NCBI GenBank assembly: GCA_035560935.1
Contig: DATMYQ010000086.1
Location: 1 to 8,692, forward strand
DNA from: DATMYQ01 sp035560935
GTDB taxonomy: Bacteria > Bacillota > Negativicutes > Sporomusales > Sporomusaceae
Direction of reading: 5' to 3'
DNA length: 8,692 nt
A program made the position numbers and the translations under genes. Below the pieces are notes generated by a model. It ran no database searches, was not told the DNA's origin, and was given only the letters and a program-made list of their open reading frames with translations. Numbering within the stretch: position 1 is the stretch's first letter; the number at the start of each line of letters is the position of its first letter. Shown here piece by piece: positions 6,439-8,692 of this stretch.

Positions 6439-7353
6439 TTATTTGCGCATGCGCGGGTCAAGCGCGTCGCGTAATCCGTCCCCCAGGAAATTGAAGGACA
6501 ACATAGTGATACTAATGGCAATCGCCGGAAAAAACAGCTGGAACGGATAGGAACGCAAACTGGTTACGCCCTCGGAGGCCAAGACGCCCCAGCTGGCCAT
6601 GGGAGCCGACACACCCAGGCCGATGAAGCTCAAAAAGGCTTCGGTGAAGATGGCTTCGGGAATGGCCAGCGTCATGGTTACGATGATCGGACCCATGCTG
6701 TTGGGAATCAGGTGACGGAGAATGATCCGCCAGGAACTGGCCCCAATTAGCTTGGCAGCCAGAATATACTCCAGTTCTTTTAAGGAGAGAATCTGACCGC
6801 GGACAATCCGGGCCATACGCAGCCAATAAACCAGACCCAGGGCGATAAAGATGTTGGTCAGTCCCGGTTCCAGTACCACCATCAGCAGAATAACATACAA
6901 CAGCAACGGAATGCCATACAGAACGTCGACAATCCGCATCATGATGCTATCTACCCGGCCGCCGAAATAACCGGAGATGCCGCCGTAGATGACACCGATG
7001 AAAAAGTTTAGCAGACTGGCCACAATGCCGATTGACAGAGAAATCCGGGCGCCGTACATAATCCGGACCAACAGGTCGCGGCCCAGATTATCCGTGCCGA
7101 ACCAGTATTCGGAGGACGGTTCCTGATTGGCGAATTCCAGTTTTTGATCCGAGTAGGTGTGGGTTACAAACATCGGGCCAAAGAGGGCCAGAAAGGCGAT
7201 GATAATAATCATAAACAGACCGGCCATGGCCAGTTTGTTCTTTTTCAAACGCCGCCAGGCATCCTGCAGATAGGTGGTGCTGGGACTGGCGATGTCATAC
7301 GAGGTGTCCAGCTGAAAATCAATAGGGCGGAATAAATCCTGTTTGGGTTCCAT
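6439..7353 (-). CDS. oppC: Oligopeptide ABC transporter permease OppC
   Basis: This 304-aa inner-membrane permease forms the peptide channel with OppB. It has a cytoplasmic N-terminus, a first membrane segment at about 42-63, and then the conserved WFGTDNLGRDLLVRIMYGAR (84-103) of OppC/DppC proteins. Further membrane segments lie at roughly 105-128, 145-162, 165-180, 222-240 and 270-292. The EAA coupling loop for the ATPases is at about 199-218 (AAKLIGASSW...). It ends GDGLRDALDPRMRK, typical for the family. The open frame extends upstream to 7575, but that part only shadows oppB. The true start is ATG at 7353-7351, because GGGAGG (7368-7363) lies 9 bases upstream; the ATG at 7362 would have no gap at all. 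The oppB TAA (7357-7355) ends one base before this ATG. Confidence 0.93.
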   Translation of the reverse strand: MEPKQDLFRPIDFQLDTSYDIASPSTTYLQDAWRRLKKNKLAMAGLFMIIIIAFLALFGPMFVTHTYSDQKLEFANQEPSSEYWFGTDNLGRDLLVRIMYGARISLSIGIVASLLNFFIGVIYGGISGYFGGRVDSIMMRIVDVLYGIPLLLYVILLMVVLEPGLTNIFIALGLVYWLRMARIVRGQILSLKELEYILAAKLIGASSWRIILRHLIPNSMGPIIVTMTLAIPEAIFTEAFLSFIGLGVSAPMASWGVLASEGVTSLRSYPFQLFFPAIAISITMLSFNFLGDGLRDALDPRMRK

Positions 7354-7354
7354 T

Positions 7355-8287
7355 TTATCCATCCTCCCGGCTGTCGAGTTTGATGCGCGGATCGAGGAAT
7401 ACATAGGCCATGTCAACCAGGAAGTTGAGGAAGACCAGCAGGGCGCTGTAAAATACCGTGATGCCGAGAATAACCGTATAATCACGGTTGTAAATACTGG
7501 TGACGAAATGGCGGCCCAGTCCGGGAACGGCGAAAATGGTTTCGATGACGAAACTGCCAGTGAAAATGCCGGCAATTAACGGTCCCAGATAGGTGACCAC
7601 CGGAATCAGGGCATTTTTGATCGCGTGACGGTAAATAATCAAAAAGGAAGAGAGGCCTTTGGCCCGGGCGGTGCGGATATAATCCTGCCCCAACACTTCC
7701 AGCATGCTGGAACGCATCAGCCGGGCGATAAAGGCGGTGGGCAAACCGGCTAAGGCGCAGGCGGGCAAAATCATGTATTCGATGCCGCCCCACATGGCGG
7801 CGGGCAGCAGTTCCAATTTTAACGCGAATACATAAATGAAAAATGTGGCCAAAATAAAGTTGGGCACCGAAATGCCAATGGTGGCGAAAAACATGGTAAA
7901 GTAGTCCGGCAGCTTATACTGGTACAAGGCCGAGATGATTCCCGCCGGGATGCCCAGCACGACGGCTAGCAACACGGTCAGAGCTCCCAGTTGTACGGAT
8001 ACCGGGAAACTTTCGCTGATAATGTCATTCACTGTGCGGTTCTCGTATTTGAACGACGGGCCCAAGTCGCCAGTGGCGATATTGCCCAGATAGTCGACGT
8101 ACTGCTTCCAGAGTGGATCATTCAGGTGGTAACGTTCATTAATGTTTTTCATGACGGCTTCCGGCAGATTTTTCTCGGCGGTAAACGGACCGCCGGGGAT
8201 GGAATGCATCAGAATGAACGTGGCGGTGATGATCACCAGCAATACAATAAACATGGAAACAAAACGGTTTATTGTGTATTGAAACAA
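7355..8287 (-). CDS. oppB: Oligopeptide ABC transporter permease OppB
   Basis: This 310-aa inner-membrane permease is the first gene of the visible operon. The first membrane segment is at about 9-29. The long periplasmic/extracellular part contains YHLNDPLWKQY (53-63) and GDLGPSFKYENRTVND (73-88), close to OppB of enteric bacteria and unlike DppB. Membrane segments follow at about 99-121, 130-157, 172-190, 230-248 and 272-297. The EAA loop is at about 205-229 (RTARAKGLSS...IKNALIP). It ends LDPRIKLDSREDG. The start is a TTG at 8287-8285, placed 9 bases after AAGGAG (8302-8297). The in-frame TGA at 8296-8294 forbids an earlier start. The out-of-frame ATG at 8294 sits only 2 bases from the ribosome binding site. 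No oppA lies within about 400 bases upstream, so the binding protein is elsewhere or outside the window. Confidence 0.94.
   Translation of the reverse strand: MFQYTINRFVSMFIVLLVIITATFILMHSIPGGPFTAEKNLPEAVMKNINERYHLNDPLWKQYVDYLGNIATGDLGPSFKYENRTVNDIISESFPVSVQLGALTVLLAVVLGIPAGIISALYQYKLPDYFTMFFATIGISVPNFILATFFIYVFALKLELLPAAMWGGIEYMILPACALAGLPTAFIARLMRSSMLEVLGQDYIRTARAKGLSSFLIIYRHAIKNALIPVVTYLGPLIAGIFTGSFVIETIFAVPGLGRHFVTSIYNRDYTVILGITVFYSALLVFLNFLVDMAYVFLDPRIKLDSREDG
7363..7368 (-). promoter_or_regulatory. Ribosome binding site deciding the oppC start
   Basis: GGGAGG (7368-7363) lies inside the end of oppB, 9 bases before the ATG at 7353. It directly abuts another in-frame ATG at 7362, which is therefore unlikely to be used. 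Confidence 0.7.
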
Positions 8288-8296
8288 AAAGCATCA

Positions 8297-8302
8297 CTCC
8301 TT
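8297..8302 (-). promoter_or_regulatory. Ribosome binding site deciding the TTG start of oppB
   Basis: AAGGAG (8302-8297) lies 9 bases before the TTG at 8287, matching the 9-base gap seen for oppC, oppD and oppF. This uniform spacing is the main reason to accept the rare start codon. Confidence 0.75.
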
Positions 8303-8442
8303 AAAGGCTATTTTTCCAGGGTGTCCGGATGGGGCGGGGTACCAGCCGGATGTATACAGGTCAAGCAATCCACTTTATTGGCCGGGTGAGAAAATTCCGG
8401 TGGTGAAAATATGATTGCGGGCAACAGAAAAGAAAGAATTTT

Positions 8443-8461
8443 CCCGTTCGCAAGCAACGGG
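8443..8461. repeat. Short hairpin, weak terminator-like
   Basis: CCCGTT (8443-8448) and AACGGG (8456-8461) form a perfect 6-bp stem with a 7-base loop. On the + strand it is followed by TTTT, on the - strand by AAAATTCTTTCTTTTC. It could end a transcript from either side, but the T tracts are short. It may be the terminator of whatever lies right of the window. Confidence 0.35.
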
Positions 8462-8560
8462 TTTTGAGTTAGAGAAACACATCGATCTCTCGCTCTTACT
8501 CATCCAAATCATTATTCGTGATCTGACGGGATAATCCTTCTGGCATATCAAGAGAATTTA

Positions 8561-8580
8561 TCAGAAATGGTCAGAAATGT
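8561..8580. repeat. Tandem 10-base repeat
   Basis: TCAGAAATGG is followed directly by TCAGAAATGT, a 9-of-10 match repeated with a period of one DNA helical turn. It lies about 270 bases upstream of oppB. It could be a pair of protein-binding half-sites, but two copies could also occur by chance. Confidence 0.4.
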
Positions 8581-8692
8581 TTTTTTAGGGCGGACGGTTA
8601 CAAAAACAGAAAAACAAACCAAACACAACTAAATTCAATAAAAAATAGGAGGCCGCCCAAACAAAAGATGAAGTATTAAATATCCTGTAATG

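Larger units (their letters stand above)
8288..8692. other. Gene-poor upstream region of oppB, possible remnants
   Basis: About 400 bases hold no gene I can support. On the - strand an open frame with no ATG or GTG near its beginning runs from about 8499 to a stop at 8310-8308. It encodes a Pro-rich tail (THPAGTPP-like, ending HPDTLEK) and ends 5 bases before the oppB ribosome binding site, as a preceding operon gene would. A second - strand open frame ends at 8498-8496 with SRQITNNDLDE. Neither has a ribosome binding site. They may be eroded gene ends or chance. No convincing promoter for oppB was found on the - strand. No SBP-like coding sequence is visible. Confidence 0.4.

Noticed and set aside
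7354..7575. N-terminal extension of oppC up to 7575
   Set aside because: It overlaps the end of oppB in another frame, is Ser/Trp-rich and unlike any OppC N-terminus, and the ribosome binding site at 7363-7368 points to the ATG at 7353.
7991..8389. 132-aa + strand open frame over the start of oppB
   Set aside because: It is antisense to oppB and its regulatory region, with no ribosome binding site.
8567..8632. 21-codon + strand open frame from the ATG at 8567
   Set aside because: It has no ribosome binding site and a low-complexity Lys/Thr/Asn composition; it is most likely chance.
8588..8658. GGGCGG (8588-8593) and CCGCCC (8653-8658) as a terminator
   Set aside because: The loop would be about 60 bases and no T tract follows the stem on either strand.

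Overview
The window looks like chromosomal DNA from an anaerobic member of the Bacillota with moderate G+C. Almost every gene has a strong AAGGAG/GGAGG ribosome binding site, GTG and TTG starts occur, and the metabolic gene is a biotin-free carboxyltransferase of the type common in fermenters. A Negativicutes (Sporomusa/Pelosinus-like) host is my best guess. It is an inference from gene style, not from a marker gene.

Left third, + strand (1-2690): a promoter at the extreme left edge is followed by three genes for exported proteins. These are a TlpA/ResA-like thioredoxin-fold protein with a CSYC active site, a 417-aa secreted protein of unknown family, and a 234-aa secreted protein of unknown family. 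The last two overlap by 4 bases. By eye they share an N-x-[TA]-x-Y-N motif and a second C-terminal block, so they may be diverged paralogues. A strong hairpin terminator closes the cluster. This is the least understood and most interesting part of the window.

Middle, - strand (2775-4260): a single gene for the carboxyltransferase subunit of the OadA/PycB/transcarboxylase-5S family, without a biotin domain. It has its own candidate promoter and a 7-bp inverted repeat in its leader. It converges on the secreted-protein cluster.

Right half, - strand (4360-8302): a tightly packed oppB-oppC-oppD-oppF operon, with junctions of -4 to +14 bases. It encodes the two permeases and two ATPases of an oligopeptide/dipeptide ABC importer and ends in a good intrinsic terminator. 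No substrate-binding protein (oppA) lies in the window. The last ~400 bases, upstream of oppB, hold no convincing complete gene, only small open frames, a hairpin and a tandem 10-mer.

No tRNA, rRNA, CRISPR array or intact insertion sequence was seen. The secreted trio is the only candidate for an undescribed system. Everything beyond its shared motifs and layout is hypothesis.
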